Source: Heterodera schachtii
Taxonomy: Eukaryota > Nematoda > Chromadorea > Rhabditida > Heteroderidae
NCBI GenBank assembly: GCA_023374025.1
Contig: SIJG01000070.1
Span: 62,001 to 126,000 of the forward strand
Direction: 5' to 3'
Length of the DNA stretch: 64,000 bases
The position numbers were made by a program, and so were the translations under genes. The notes below the pieces were generated by a model, which was given only the letters and a program-made list of their open reading frames with translations, was not told the origin of the DNA and made no database searches. The first letter of the stretch is position 1; each line of letters begins with the position of its first letter. Positions 1-11,511 of this stretch are shown in pieces.

Positions 1-149
1 AATTTTAAATAAAAAATAATAATTAAGTGTAACCTTCAGTTGGGTGTCGAAACAAGTGCGTAAGTAGATAATCTGTTCTCGAATTGCAGTCTTAAGTTAA
101 AAATTTCACAAATTTTATTTATTTTATTTTTATATTAAATTTATAAATT

Positions 150-588
150 TTATTTTATTTGTACCATTGATTCCAACGTTTTTACATCGTTTTTGATCTT
201 TTTATCATTTAGTATCTGACGTAATTTGGCTAGCAATAGCCAATGGTCCTTCGTAGCAGCAACTAAAATTCAGCTTGCAGTTTACAAACGCCGCTAGCCG
301 TTAATTAGTAGTACTGGTCAAGACCAAAAATTTTCCGAGACTCAAGACCAGTCTGAAAAACCGAGACTTAGGCCCGAGACGAAAAACCCTAGACCTTTCT
401 CGAGTCGAAACACAGACTCTCGAAACTGCGCTATTATCTAGATTTATTTTTATCAACTTACCGTATATTGGTCGCACTTTGTGTAGCAATTGATGTATGA
501 ATTTCATGTCCATCAAAGTGTCTGTGTTTACAATTTTTTTGGCGATTTCATTCAGTTCAACCACAAGCGATGGAAGCTTTTCTGCCAT
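150..588 (-). CDS. Two-exon small protein gene, array copy 1
   Basis: Exon 1 (462-588) starts MAEKLPSLVVELNEIAKK and ends at a GTAAG donor. The intron 263-461 ends in ATTTTAG. Exon 2 (150-262) adds about 37 residues ending LESMVQIK before TAA. Exon phases match exactly (127 + 113 nt), giving 79 aa. The product is rich in Lys, Leu and Ile, looks alpha-helical, and has no signal peptide or membrane segment. I do not recognise the family. The intron holds a CGAGACT-rich segment resembling the small hAT-like element at 5438-5563. Reading on without splicing would give an unrelated 95-aa frame, so the spliced model is preferred because both splice sites and the phase agree. Confidence 0.6.
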
Positions 589-1014
589 TATTTTTTTTGT
601 TTGTTTGTCTTTTGAATTTTTCAGTTTTTCAATCTACAATTACGACAAAAAAATACTAACAATTGAAAACCAAAAGTAAGGAATAGAGCTGCCAAAATAT
701 GTACAAAAAGTGGTTCAAATATTATATATTAAATATGTAAAAAAATCCCGAAATATGTACAAAAAATTGTGAAAGGTAATAAAAGAAATATAACCTTTCC
801 AATTGGTGCTCCAATTCCATACGTTCCTTATGGTAAGTGCCAATTTTCTTAAAATTTTTAAAATTAATTTTAAATAAAAAATAATAATTAAGTGTAACCT
901 TCAGTTGGGTGTCGAAACAAGTGCGTAAGTAGATAATCTGTTCTCGAATTGCAGTCTTAAGTTAAAAATTTCACAAATTTTATTTATTTTATTTTTATAT
1001 TAAATTTATAAATT

Positions 1015-1453
1015 TTATTTTATTTGTACCATTGATTCCAACGTTTTTACATCGTTTTTGATCTTTTTATCATTTAGTATCTGACGTAATTTGGCTAGCA
1101 ATAGCCAATGGTCCTTCGTAGCAGCAACTAAAATTCAGCTTGCAGTTTACAAACGCCGCTAGCCGTTAATTAGTAGTACTGGTCAAGACCAAAAATTTTC
1201 CGAGACTCAAGACCAGTCTGAAAAACCGAGACTTAGGCCCGAGACGAAAAACCCTAGACCTTTCTCGAGTCGAAACACAGACTCTCGAAACTGCGCTATT
1301 ATCTAGATTTATTTTTATCAACTTACCGTATATTGGTCGCACTTTGTGTAGCAATTGATGTATGAATTTCATGTCCATCAAAGTGTCTGTGTTTACAATT
1401 TTTTTGGCGATTTCATTCAGTTCAACCACAAGCGATGGAAGCTTTTCTGCCAT
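1015..1453 (-). CDS. Two-exon small protein gene, array copy 2
   Basis: This copy has the same structure as copy 1: exon 1 at 1327-1453, intron 1128-1326, exon 2 at 1015-1127, and an identical 79-aa product. It sits in the second 865-bp unit, so any promoter within the unit is duplicated with it. No base difference from the neighbouring copies was seen. Function is unknown. Confidence 0.6.
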
Positions 1454-1879
1454 TATTTTTTTTGTTTGTTTGTCTTTTGAATTTTTCAGTTTTTCAATCT
1501 ACAATTACGACAAAAAAATACTAACAATTGAAAACCAAAAGTAAGGAATAGAGCTGCCAAAATATGTACAAAAAGTGGTTCAAATATTATATATTAAATA
1601 TGTAAAAAAATCCCGAAATATGTACAAAAAATTGTGAAAGGTAATAAAAGAAATATAACCTTTCCAATTGGTGCTCCAATTCCATACGTTCCTTATGGTA
1701 AGTGCCAATTTTCTTAAAATTTTTAAAATTAATTTTAAATAAAAAATAATAATTAAGTGTAACCTTCAGTTGGGTGTCGAAACAAGTGCGTAAGTAGATA
1801 ATCTGTTCTCGAATTGCAGTCTTAAGTTAAAAATTTCACAAATTTTATTTATTTTATTTTTATATTAAATTTATAAATT

Positions 1880-2318
1880 TTATTTTATTTGTACCATTGA
1901 TTCCAACGTTTTTACATCGTTTTTGATCTTTTTATCATTTAGTATCTGACGTAATTTGGCTAGCAATAGCCAATGGTCCTTCGTAGCAGCAACTAAAATT
2001 CAGCTTGCAGTTTACAAACGCCGCTAGCCGTTAATTAGTAGTACTGGTCAAGACCAAAAATTTTCCGAGACTCAAGACCAGTCTGAAAAACCGAGACTTA
2101 GGCCCGAGACGAAAAACCCTAGACCTTTCTCGAGTCGAAACACAGACTCTCGAAACTGCGCTATTATCTAGATTTATTTTTATCAACTTACCGTATATTG
2201 GTCGCACTTTGTGTAGCAATTGATGTATGAATTTCATGTCCATCAAAGTGTCTGTGTTTACAATTTTTTTGGCGATTTCATTCAGTTCAACCACAAGCGA
2301 TGGAAGCTTTTCTGCCAT
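1880..2318 (-). CDS. Two-exon small protein gene, array copy 3
   Basis: This is the third identical copy: exon 1 at 2192-2318 and exon 2 at 1880-1992. It is the only one followed (at 2414) by the complete hAT-like element rather than by the next repeat unit, which makes it the copy at the original right edge of the array. Confidence 0.6.
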
Positions 2319-2413
2319 TATTTTTTTTGTTTGTTTGTCTTTTGAATTTTTCAGTTTTTCAATCTACAATTACGACAAAAAAATACTAACAATTGAAAAC
2401 CAAAAGTAAGGAA

Positions 2414-4282
2414 TAGAGCTGCCAAAATATGTACAAAAAGTGGTTCAAATATTATATATTAAATATGTAAAAAAATCCCGAAATATGTACAAAAAACCTC
2501 AAATATGTACCAAATATGTAAATAAATTTTTTAAAATGGTTATTTTTTGAAAAAAAAACCCTTTAAGTCGGACTGGGACACTAAAGTCTAAATCTGAACC
2601 AGTATTGGAAAAATTAAAAAAAAAAAGTAAAAAAATAGAAGGAATAATTTGGGAAATCAAAAAAAAAATTGGAACAAAACATATTCAAAACTCTAATAAA
2701 CCAAATCCTAAATTAAGATTAAAAAAAAAATTAAAAAAAAAAGAAAAAAAAGGTAAAAAAAAACAAAAAAGTATAGTCTGAGCCAAGTTTAGAGCATCAT
2801 AACTTTTTTATTTGTTAACCAAATCCAACAATTAAATATTATCAAATTTCGTATTTTTAGCCTCCCGTTATCATTTTTAACAATTTTGAGAGGAAATAAG
2901 TAAATCGTACATTTAAATGCAATAGTACTCAAATTATCATAAAAACTTTTTTTTGCGGCTCATTTTTTCAGACTTTAGTTGAGATACAAAAAAGTTATGG
3001 CCAATAAATAAACCTCAAAAAACAGACTTTTTTAGGCCATTTTGGCGCCGCACGCCATACGAATATGTTTTTCTTGAATTTTGCAGGCTAATAGAGAACA
3101 CTTAGACCTATTGAATAATATCAAGATATTTTATTTAGTTAGATAAGAAAAAAGTTAGAATACTTTAAATTTTGCGGCGCCAAAATGTCCCGCGCCAAAG
3201 TGACTCCGACCCGCAGGCGGCGGTGCCGATAGCCGCCGCCGGGAAATTTTTTTTTTTAAAAATCTGGGTATAATTTTTAACAGATTTTGTCAAAAAATTG
3301 TCCAAATTTTGTGATTTTGAGCTAATTTTTAAGAAAACAAAGGATTTTAAGGTCCAGCAGTGCCCTATGTAATTAGGAAAATTTTTAAAATCTGTTTTGA
3401 CAATACGCCACAAAATCACAAATTTTCTCACTAAATTGGGAATTTTTTGATGAAAATTGCTAAAATATGGCCCAACGGACCCTAAAACTCGTTAATTTTC
3501 TTAAAAGATTGTCTCAAAATTGCAAAAACTTTGTCATTTTAGACAAAATCTGTTAACAAATCGCATTAAAAAAGTTCGTCGGTTGTTTCGGTTTTTTGAT
3601 TAATTCGGTCGGTCGGTTTCGGTTAAAAACCCAAATAAAACCGAAACTGAAAAAATCAAAAATTACTCGGTCGGTTTTTTCGGTTAAAAAGTAAAAACCG
3701 AAAACCGTAAAAAAACCGAAAAAAAACCGACCGATCCGGTCTCTACTTAGTAACATTCGAGCTTTCGAATGATGCTAAATTTATAAAATTTGGTCAGCTG
3801 AGAAAAAAGTTAAGATGCTTTAAACTTGGCTCAGACTATACCGGCAAGACTATAGTGTCCCCCACCCCTTAAAGTATGAAATTGGCACAAATATTGCGAT
3901 AAATACTACTTAAATAAGCTTAGAAGCACTTTTTAAAATACTTTTTGGCATATTTTTTTTATTATAAATTTTAAAAATTCTCAAAATATGCAAAAAAAAA
4001 ATGAAACTATGTATGTACAAGAAATTTGCCGAACTTTTGGATTTTTTGAGAATTCCAAAATTTCCGTAAAAAAAATCCGCAAAATATGTAAAAAAAAAAA
4101 ATGAAAATATATAAGAAAAAAAAATCCAAAATTATGTATCAAATATGTAAGAAAATCCCGAAATATGTAAATAAAAGTCCCAACTTTTGTTCTCAAACAC
4201 AAAAAATAATGTGTTTTCCCACTATTTAGAGCATGGAGAAGCCAGGAAAAAAACATGTATTTACATAAAACTGGCAGCCCTA
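2414..4282. mobile_element. Non-autonomous hAT-like element, 1.87 kb
   Basis: The left end reads TAGAGCTGCCA and the reverse complement of the right end reads TAGGGCTGCCA, so the terminal inverted repeats are about 11 bp with one mismatch. A perfect 8-bp target duplication, GTAAGGAA, lies at 2406-2413 and 4283-4290. An 8-bp duplication and TAGGG-type ends are typical of hAT transposons. There is no transposase frame. The interior holds AAATATGTA(C) subterminal repeats near both ends, a GC-rich patch (3170-3245), a CCGAAAA-rich low-complexity block (3570-3740), and stretches of the dispersed repeat also seen near 18.8, 31.4, 36.9 and 38.6 kb. Confidence 0.85.
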
Positions 4283-4325
4283 GTAAGGAAATAAAATGAA
4301 AATTCAAAATTTTGTCGGGGGAATT

Positions 4326-4700
4326 TCATTGACTTTCCACGACTTTTTTTCCCCCTGCTATTGAGGGTCGAGGAGGTGTTACGGACCGTGTCTTTTGAGG
4401 TTCTAACATTTCTTTTATCCCATTTTCTACCACATTGCCTTCCTCTGGCACCACAATATTCAAAATTATGAATTTTAATAATAAATAAGTAAAAAAAATT
4501 TTCAGTAATTCTTTCTCATCCACATCAATTTGTTCTGCTGCTGCTGCTGCTGGCTTCTTTGATGGTGATGCTTTTTTATCATCATTTGGGGCAACATTTT
4601 CATCTTTTTCCAGAGGAGAATCGGTTTTGTTGGCACAGAAAATTCCGATAAAAAATTTTGAAAAAAATAAAACCAAAATTAATTGGCATTTATTATTCAT
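4326..4700 (-). CDS. Putative secreted small protein, 124 aa
   Basis: The frame starts MNNKCQLILVLFFSKFFIGIF, a basic N-terminus followed by a hydrophobic run that looks like a signal peptide with cleavage near residue 23. It is followed by an acidic and lysine-rich stretch with a short alanine run (residues about 28-60) and a second hydrophobic segment (about 68-84). Part of that AT-rich second segment could be an unspliced intron, but no good GT donor was found there. The size and a compositionally biased secreted region would fit a nematode secretory or effector-type protein, which is inference only. I recognise no domain. It begins 36 bp beyond the right target duplication of the hAT-like element. 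Confidence 0.45.
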   Translation of the reverse strand: MNNKCQLILVLFFSKFFIGIFCANKTDSPLEKDENVAPNDDKKASPSKKPAAAAAEQIDVDEKELLKIFFTYLLLKFIILNIVVPEEGNVVENGIKEMLEPQKTRSVTPPRPSIAGGKKVVESQ

Positions 4701-5437
4701 TATTCACTATTTTTAAATTTTTAAATTAATAAAATGAATGGAACGCAATTACTTTATATATTTGCATTTATTAATTGAATGTAATTGCCAACATTATAAT
4801 GTCAAAGGAAGTGGCGCAAGAAATTGGTAAAAATCGAATAAATAATATTATCGAAAAACGGAAATTGTTGTATTTTTGTGATTTTCATATGCATTATTTT
4901 AAGGGTCGTGATTTTTATTAAAAACATTTCAATTCAATAAACAATTATTACGGAAAATGTAATAAGAAAATGCAAAAAATATCGGCATTTTTTTAAATTA
5001 AAATCTTAAGACTATCAAATTTCAGCTCAAAATTTTAGGTTCAGGGTCCCTATTATAACATATTAGGAATTGTTAATCAGGCTGGAATGGGGTTACTGAG
5101 ACTCAAGCCAGTTCAATTTGTCAAAAAATCGTGATATGGAGCAGGATGCCGGATAAATCCAGACGGTATCCTGAACCGCCTTTCTCTACAGAAAAAAGCC
5201 GATTTCTATGGGATGGATTAAATAAATCGGGATCAAGGATCCGGGAAAAACCCCGACTATATCCTGAACCGCCTTGGTTATACAGACAATGAAGTATTTT
5301 CAGGGTTGCCACTTGCACCTATTTTTATTGGTTGTGCTCTTTTTAAAAAAATATATTAAAATGTTTTTGTGCATCATATAAAGAGTGCGGGTATTTATAT
5401 TTGCGTAAGAAACCGATTGTTTTGTGTGGATATTTAC
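4701..5437. other. AT-rich spacer with weak internal repeats, no gene seen
   Basis: No coding exon could be supported. Between about 5100 and 5330 a CCTGAACCGCCTT phrase and a GCCGATTTCTATGGG-like phrase recur. The latter is seen again after the small hAT-like element at about 5575, so that element has probably split an older repeat. Confidence 0.5.
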
Positions 5438-5563
5438 TAGTGCTGCTCAAAACCGAAAATCTCCAGAGACTCGAGAGCAAGACATGACCCCGAAACCGAG
5501 ACTCAAAAAATCCGAGAGTTTTCTCGAGTCGTGACTCGAGATCGAGACTCTCGAGCAGCACTA
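5438..5563. mobile_element. Small hAT-like inverted-repeat element, 126 bp
   Basis: The ends TAGTGCTGCTC (left) and, on the complement, TAGTGCTGCTC (right) form matching inverted repeats. The interior is filled with CGAGACTC/GAGTCTCG words. The flanking 8-mers ATATTTAC and CAGTTTAC match at five of eight positions, consistent with a decayed target duplication. A related CGAGACT-rich sequence sits in the intron of each tandem-array gene. Confidence 0.6.
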
Positions 5564-6017
5564 CAGTTTACATGAAAAACCGATTTCTAAGGTATGGATT
5601 GATGTGTTATTTTATATTTTCGTGAAATATTAAGCCCTTTGGGCTAACCCCTTGTTTAAGTGTTTTCATAACATATTCGTGCCAAAAAAGGGGTTGTTTA
5701 TATGTTTCATCAAATATTAAATTAGTTTTTGGTGCGATAAATTACAATCATTTTCTTTTAAACTATTTAATTTTAATGTGTTTCAATCAAAATTTCAAAA
5801 CACACAAAAAGTTTATTCTTAAAATTCAGCCTCGTGTTAATAATTGTGATAAAATATGTCATCCTAAGACGAAGGGTTGGGTTGATTTTTTTTTTACAAA
5901 AAAATATCCTCTCAAAATTTCATTAAAACGAAATGCTAGATGAAAAAAAAGAAGAAAAGGAATCAAACAAAATATTTATAGAGATTAATCAAGCAAAAAA
6001 ATTTTCCTCAAAATTTC
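5564..6017. other. Intergenic spacer, no gene seen
   Basis: AT-rich sequence with no exon that could be joined to a neighbour and no repeat boundary recognised. Confidence 0.5.
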
Positions 6018-7249
6018 TCAATTAGCGAATAACGGTCCAACAGCTGCTGATGGTGAGTTGCGCTTAAACAATTTTTTGTATGCTTCTCGATAATTTCGGC
6101 TAAAAAATTGGATTTAAATAATTAATTTAATAAATTTTATTAATTTTACTTCAATATGAGAATGGGTGCTCCGCTAGCTGAAGCCAAAATTGGAATACAA
6201 AAAAGAAATGAAACCGATAAACTGCCGGCAATTGGAATATTATCATCATTTAATATAGCTTTGATTATCGGCAGTAAATGAATTGTAATTATATTACTAT
6301 AGATCGTTGCAATTAGCCATCCGATCAAAATCACAAAAGACAACAGAAAAACTTATCGTAACATTCTGCGCGTTGAATGATCAGAGCCTAAATTGGGTGA
6401 ATTAATCAATTTTAAACTTTCGAAATTGGGGTTTTATTCGACAAAAGTCAACTGCTAAACTATTTATATTATTAAAATATTTATTTTCAATTAAATTTTT
6501 TTACAGTACTTGAAATTGTTGATGATAATTGGTTTGGTTTTTTGACATAACGCCATAAAATTTGGACAGAAATGCCAACATAATTGAGAACACACAGCGA
6601 AAGAATAATTTTTGAAATTGTTGTATTCAATACTTTCCCATAAAGAGAAGTGTTGCAGAAAACAAAGCTAAAAAAACAAAATTTTACAAAAATTTATTTT
6701 AAAAAAATAAAAATTAATATGCCTTTCAAAGTTTAAAATAAAAAATCAAATGCCTTTCATAGTTTATAGTGATATCCGACAATTCGCCAGACAATATGAA
6801 CACCATCATGACCCCAAAAAGAATAGAAAATAAAGAAAAAAACAACGAAAATCGTTGAATTGTTTGTTCTTTGATCCAATTCATTCTAAAAAATATATAC
6901 AAAATAATTAAATTTGTTTAAAAAAATATTTACTTGATTGGGAACAAAACAATTAATAATCGTTCGGCAGAGATCAAATAAATTGCCAAAAATGAAGCAT
7001 ACGATGCCAAAGTTGATACCATAAGAGTACCAGTACAGATACGGTAATCAACTGTTGTGTACTGTAAAATCGCGGCTAAAAAATTGACAAGGAAAGGACA
7101 AGCGAAAAACAATTGGCAAAACGAATCGAAGGCCAACAGCCAATTACACACTTTGTGATCCTTTCTTTAAAATCGAAAATGAATTAAATTTTAATTTGAA
7201 CAAATCTCACATTTTGGTAAAAGTGACCAAAATTCGTGCTGAGTCGATC
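6018..7249 (-). pseudogene. srsx-like 7TM chemoreceptor pseudogene
   Basis: Minus-strand exons can be followed: the TM1 end ILVTFTK (about 7210-7249), the TM2-TM3 exon beginning CNWLLAFDSFCQL and ending AERLLIVLFPIK (about 6935-7160), a TM4 exon (about 6740-6880), a TM5 exon ending KKPNQLS (about 6500-6660), a TM6-TM7 exon ending SGAPILIL (6146 to about 6395), and a last exon RNYREAYKKLFKRN (6018-6099). The layout matches the receptor genes at 29.5 and 40.3 kb. Two defects are visible. The first exon lacks the N-terminus and most of TM1, where a 25-bp repeat seen again at 8040-8143 abuts it. An in-frame TAA follows STRRMLR at about 6352, before TM6. In life the family would be a plasma-membrane sensory receptor. 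Confidence 0.65.
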
Positions 7250-8039
7250 CTAAAAAAGTATCAATGATAATAAATAATTAAATTTAATAATTGTTAATAA
7301 AAATATTTTAAAATTTATATAAATATTTTATTTTTCAATTAATTTTAGACCGATTTTCAATTTTATTAATGTACAATTGAAAAGTATCATCATAATATTT
7401 AAAATTATTATTCCAATTAAATTAAATGAAAATTATTTTTTGATCAAACTACAGTAAATATTTTAACCATTCGGTAAATTTTTTGCAAAAAATTTAATTC
7501 CATTAAAAATTAAATTGGGAACAAGAAGAAGGTCGCCCAAGTGTTTTTATTTACAATTCGGTAGACCATTACGAAGTAATCGTTGAGCCGATTAAATTAA
7601 CAGTTGTATAATTGACCTTGAATTATTTGGTAAATACTATCCAATTTAACACACATATTTGTTCAACACTGTTATTTCGACTGCATAAATTTTAAAAAGA
7701 TTCAGAATTTTGCTTTAAATTTGAGAGTAGAGTTTTTAATTCAAAATTATAAAGAATTTAATAAATCGTGGCGGCTTGCTTAAGGCCTAACAAGCGGATA
7801 TTTTGTATCGGTATGATTTTTTGATCGGATATGGAATGCGATTTTTATTTTATTCTTTTTTCTGTTTTAGTATGAAATTTCATGCCGTTCCTTTTGTTTA
7901 CCCTTTTTTTTTGCACTTCGCCCATCGATTACAAAAGATATTCGTGCAAAAAATTTAAAACAAAATGACAAATTTTATATTATTTTTTTAAAATTTATCT
8001 TTAAATTTGATGGTTATAATTAATTTAATTATTTATTAT
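7250..8039. other. AT-rich spacer, no gene seen
   Basis: No open frame or exon-like block with supported splice sites on either strand, and no repeat boundary recognised. Confidence 0.5.
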
Positions 8040-8143
8040 CATTGATACTTTTTTAGGAACGCCCCATTGATACTTTTTTAGGAACGCCCACATTGATACA
8101 TTTTTAGGATCGCCCGCATTGATACTTTTTTAGGATCGACCTA
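8040..8143 (+). repeat. 25-26-bp minisatellite, four copies
   Basis: Four tandem copies of ATTGATACTTTTTTAGGA(A/T)CGCCC are seen. The same phrase in inverse orientation occupies 7236-7258, where it forms the 3' splice site of the first surviving exon of the receptor pseudogene. Each unit looks like a polypyrimidine tract plus AG acceptor followed by a few exon bases. Confidence 0.85.
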
Positions 8144-8224
8144 GCACCACCAAAATTAACGAAAAATTGAACAAAACTGAGACCCATGCGAATATTCCTA
8201 GGAAAATAATTATTGGCCAATTAT

Positions 8225-8345
8225 TGAAATATGATTTTATTTAACGCTAACATGGCAATTTGCCTTTTACTTAAAAATGTCAAAAAATGCACCTGCTAAT
8301 TTGGACAATTTTGCCTTTAATTTTCTTTAATTAAAGATTGTTTGT
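8225..8345. repeat. Dispersed repeat (TTTAATGCTAACATGGCAATTT family)
   Basis: Related copies lie at about 9590-9730 and 11690-11775. All share an AACATGGCAATTTGCCTTT core, then AAAAAATGCACCTGCCAATT and, in two copies, GTTTGTCAAA. None is coding. The copies differ by scattered substitutions and small indels, so they are old. Confidence 0.7.
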
Positions 8346-8655
8346 CAAATCAAATTACAGCAATTTCATTACAACAATAATGAGTTCCAACTCGAAAATA
8401 TTATCGCAAAATTAAAGGAATATCATTCACTAATTACATTTTGACGTTTGGCCATATTTCTGCGAATTTAATTTCCTTTAATGCCAAAGTGGCAATTCAC
8501 CTATTTACCCACTTTGAAAATGCATGCACCTGTCAATTTCGTTAATTAAGTTTCTCAATATTAATTTCAAAAAAATCATCTACTGAAAAATTTATAATAG
8601 CATGTTGAAGAGTAAGACATTTTCGATAATCTTTCACGAAATTGAAAATGAAATT
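8338..8655. repeat. Duplicated 0.3-kb segment (partner at 12375-12665)
   Basis: Both copies share ATTACAACAATAATGAGTTC and continue through GCCAAAGTGGCAATTC to CTTTCACGAAATTGAAAATG with few differences. No gene is present. The duplication brackets the receptor gene at 10.2-11.5 kb. Confidence 0.75.
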
Positions 8656-10211
8656 TTTTATTCATTATATCAATTAAATTATTTGCATTATTAAAATCAA
8701 AAAAAACAAAAAACATAATTAGTTATTGCGTTTAAAGCTTCGCAAAACTTATTCTCGGGTTTTTCGCTTCTCGTTCACGGTCTGGGCTTTTTGTCTCTTA
8801 TTGAAACTTTGAATAAATTTTCTTAACAAAATTCAATAAAAATCAAAAAATTTTCCCATCGGCGCCTGTAGGCGGCGCCGGCCCCCAAAATTCCCTAAAA
8901 TTTTCAAAAGTTGAGTTAAAATTGCCATTTTTATGAAATCTGTTTAAAAAAGCTCAAAATTTCCAATTTTTCCACCGGTGGCGCCTGTCGGCACCTCCGG
9001 ACTAAAAAAAACTAATATTTTCTTTAAAAAATAGCTCATATCGCAAAAAATAGCTTTTTTGGAAAAAATCTGTTAACAATTTGCACTCAAATTTTCAAAA
9101 TTCCCCAGCGCCTTTCGGCACCGCTGGCCTCTCGAGTTCCTCAAAAGTTTTTTGAAAAATCACGCCGCAAAAAAAAACGGTTCTGAATAGCAAAAAAAAT
9201 CCAAATTCGGCGTTGAAACACCTTAGCAAAAATTTCTGTTGAACCACCCCCTTTTTTCATTTAAGATTTCTCTGTCCTCTATTCGAGAAATTTCTCGGGT
9301 TTTTCTCTTCTCGGTTCTCGATTATCGCTAAAAATAATTTCTCGTATATCCCTACACCAAGCCAAAAGGTATTGGCTTGGTCCCTAACCTATTGTAGAGA
9401 TGCAAGCCAGCTGATTGTCATGCCTGACGGGGCCCAGAACCCATGAGGCTTAATGTAATTTTTTTATTATTTTTAAATTTAATTTTTTAAATTTTTAAAT
9501 GTTCGTCAAATTTTTGTCCAAAACGGCGAATTTTGTTTCAATATCCAATATTGAAATGCTCAAATATTGGCAGTTATGTCAGACTATTTTGTTGAAATGT
9601 CATTTATTTAATGCTTTAACATGGCAATTTGCCTTTGCTGACAACGTTACAAAAAATGCACGTGCCAATTATGACAAAGAAATTTTGCCTTTAGTTTTCG
9701 TTAATTAAAAAATGTTTGTCAAACGAATAATTAATTTGCGGGTAAACCCAATTCAGCTAAACACAATTCATCCACCCACGAAAAAGGCCACGAAATCGTT
9801 ACCAAATAATTTTGATCAGTTTATTATTTTTAAATATTGACAGATTTAAAGACCTTATTTTTTAAAATCTAAATTTTCAAAATAATTTTTAAAATAGGGA
9901 TCTAAACTCATAAACGAAGAAATCCATTAAAGTACACCAACGCTTGAAGTGAGTTAGGGGATCGTTTCGGCAAACCCATTCGATGCCTTAAATTTTTAAC
10001 CAATAAAATTAAGTAAATTCGTTTCATACGGAATATCAAGCTTTACAAATAAATAATTTTTTTTAATTTAAGCTATAGTAACCGTGTCAAAGTCATTTTT
10101 ATATTTAAATGCCGTATATACAAAAAAAAAAACAGAAAATGCCAAATTGGCAAAATCAATTCAAAAAAAAAAGTCGTAAAGTGTCAATGGTGAATTAAAG
10201 ATTTATAGTGA
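8656..10211. other. Gene-free repeat-derived region
   Basis: Holds GC-rich inverted phrases such as GGCGCCTGTAGGCGGCGCC (about 8861), similar to those in the hAT-like elements at 2414-4282 and 42023-42544, plus a copy of the AACATGGCAATTT repeat. No exon could be supported. Confidence 0.5.
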
Positions 10212-11511
10212 CTAATTGCATGGATGTCCATTCTGCTGAAGTGGTATCACTTGATTTGGATTTGAAATTTGTCTAAAGACAAATGGGAACTGCGTTTGGA
10301 ATGCCTGGCGATAGTCCGTACTAAATTTTAAAATTAAATTAAAAATATATTTTAATTTAAATTCGCCTCGTAAAATATAAAATGGGTCCGTTCGATGCCG
10401 CGCCAATGTTCAAAGGAATTGCAATAATTACATGAGAAAACCAAGCAGTGATCGGAGACGAAATTGAGGATTTGATCAGATTCATATAAAATGAGTTGAT
10501 GAAATATCCACCAATATTCACAGCGATGATGCAAAAAAGTGATCGGAAGGTGCGGCGATTTATCTGATCAGCGGAAGACAACCCTAAAATTATTTATCCT
10601 TCATGAATATTTTAAAATTTATTACCGGACGATTTAAATTTTATAAACGTTCCAACAAATAAATAAATAACAATTGTGATGATTGTGAAACAAAACCATA
10701 TTGTTTTTTGATGAGAAGGGCCCTTAATTTGAATTAATTTTTTGTATAACTAGCAATAGATTAGGAAGAACTTTGATAAAATCTGTCAATACAGCCAGTG
10801 ATCATCTGATCGCCATACAAATTCATAAATTCGTATAATGTAGTGAGTAAATCAAATCCGAACGCAATGCAAATTACTGTTACCGTACTCAAATAGAGTC
10901 GAATTTTACATTTGTTGTGCCTAAAAAGCAAAAATTTATGTAAATCGGATTTTCATTTTCTAACATTTCAGCAAAAACTATTCCGATCAGTCGGTCAATG
11001 CCAGTGAAAAACATCATCGGAAAAACTCCGGCTAAATTCGTTAATATAAAGCAAATTTTATTACTTTTTTCTTAAATTTTATGCTATTTTACCAATTCCA
11101 AACCATGGAATAAATGTGATCTTTACGGCCAAACGATACTCAATGAAATTTTGACCAGAAAAAGCGGTGTAAACAAAAAGAAAATTGCCAGGTTGATGAA
11201 TCAACTCGAAAAAGGAGCAAAGTGCCAAAAGGTAATTAACGGTGCCACGCAATGACCTAATTAAGGTAAATTAACAGATTTTATAAGCTAATTAATGATT
11301 ATTTTTACGTACTTTGTCTTAATGGTCACATAAATTACAGAAGAATTGGAAATGATTCCAAACAAAGCGATTAATCCAAATATTGAAGCGCATCCAATGA
11401 GCGACCAGCTTGGATTTGCATCTTTGAAAGTCAAATAAAACTAAAAAAACACCAAATTATTCGACACAATATTTGATATTAACTTACTGTATCATTGTTC
11501 AAATCTGTCAT
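10212..11511 (-). CDS. srsx-like 7TM chemoreceptor, one frame break
   Basis: Eight exons follow the family plan: MTDLNNDT (11488-11511), TM1 exon FYLTFKDANPSW (11313-11440), TM2-TM3 exon SLRGTVNYLLALCSFFE, FTGIDRLIGIVF exon, TM4 exon ending GDQMITG, TM5 exon GPSHQKTIWFCF, TM6-TM7 exon with NRRTFRSLFCIIAVNIGGYF, and C-tail TDYRQAFQTQFPFVF (to 10212). The intron after ILYFTR begins GC (CGAG then GCGAAT), a GC-AG intron, where paralogues have GT. Exon 5 holds one extra base near 10776 (ATTGACAG against ATTACAG in the 22.5-kb paralogue), which shifts the frame before TM5. It is either a young pseudogene or a sequence error. Expected role: ligand-sensing GPCR of sensory neurons. Confidence 0.65.

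Larger units (their letters stand above)
1..2497. repeat. Tandem array of an 865-bp unit (three visible copies)
   Basis: The sequence from position 1 recurs at 866 and 1731 with a period of exactly 865 bp and no difference that I could find. The third copy diverges at about 2497. The end of each of the first two units holds about 85 bp of the left end of the hAT-like element that is complete after copy 3, then jumps at about 766 and 1631 to sequence that must lie upstream of the unit. The duplication therefore happened after the element inserted, and its breakpoint lies inside the element. Because the window opens in mid-unit, more copies may lie to the left. Identity across introns and flanks suggests a recent expansion or gene conversion. 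A collapsed or over-expanded assembly is the alternative. Confidence 0.95.

Noticed and set aside
497..679. 60-aa plus-strand frame in each tandem unit
   Set aside because: Overlaps exon 1 of the spliced minus-strand gene and has no splice or domain support.
3208..3218. CCCGCAGGC in the left hAT-like element, resembling the core of the 19-bp motif
   Set aside because: Only the GC-rich half matches and the flanks are part of a different GC-rich repeat, so it is taken as chance.
3553..3756. Aromatic-rich frame in the CCGAAAA block
   Set aside because: Low-complexity DNA inside a non-coding transposable element.
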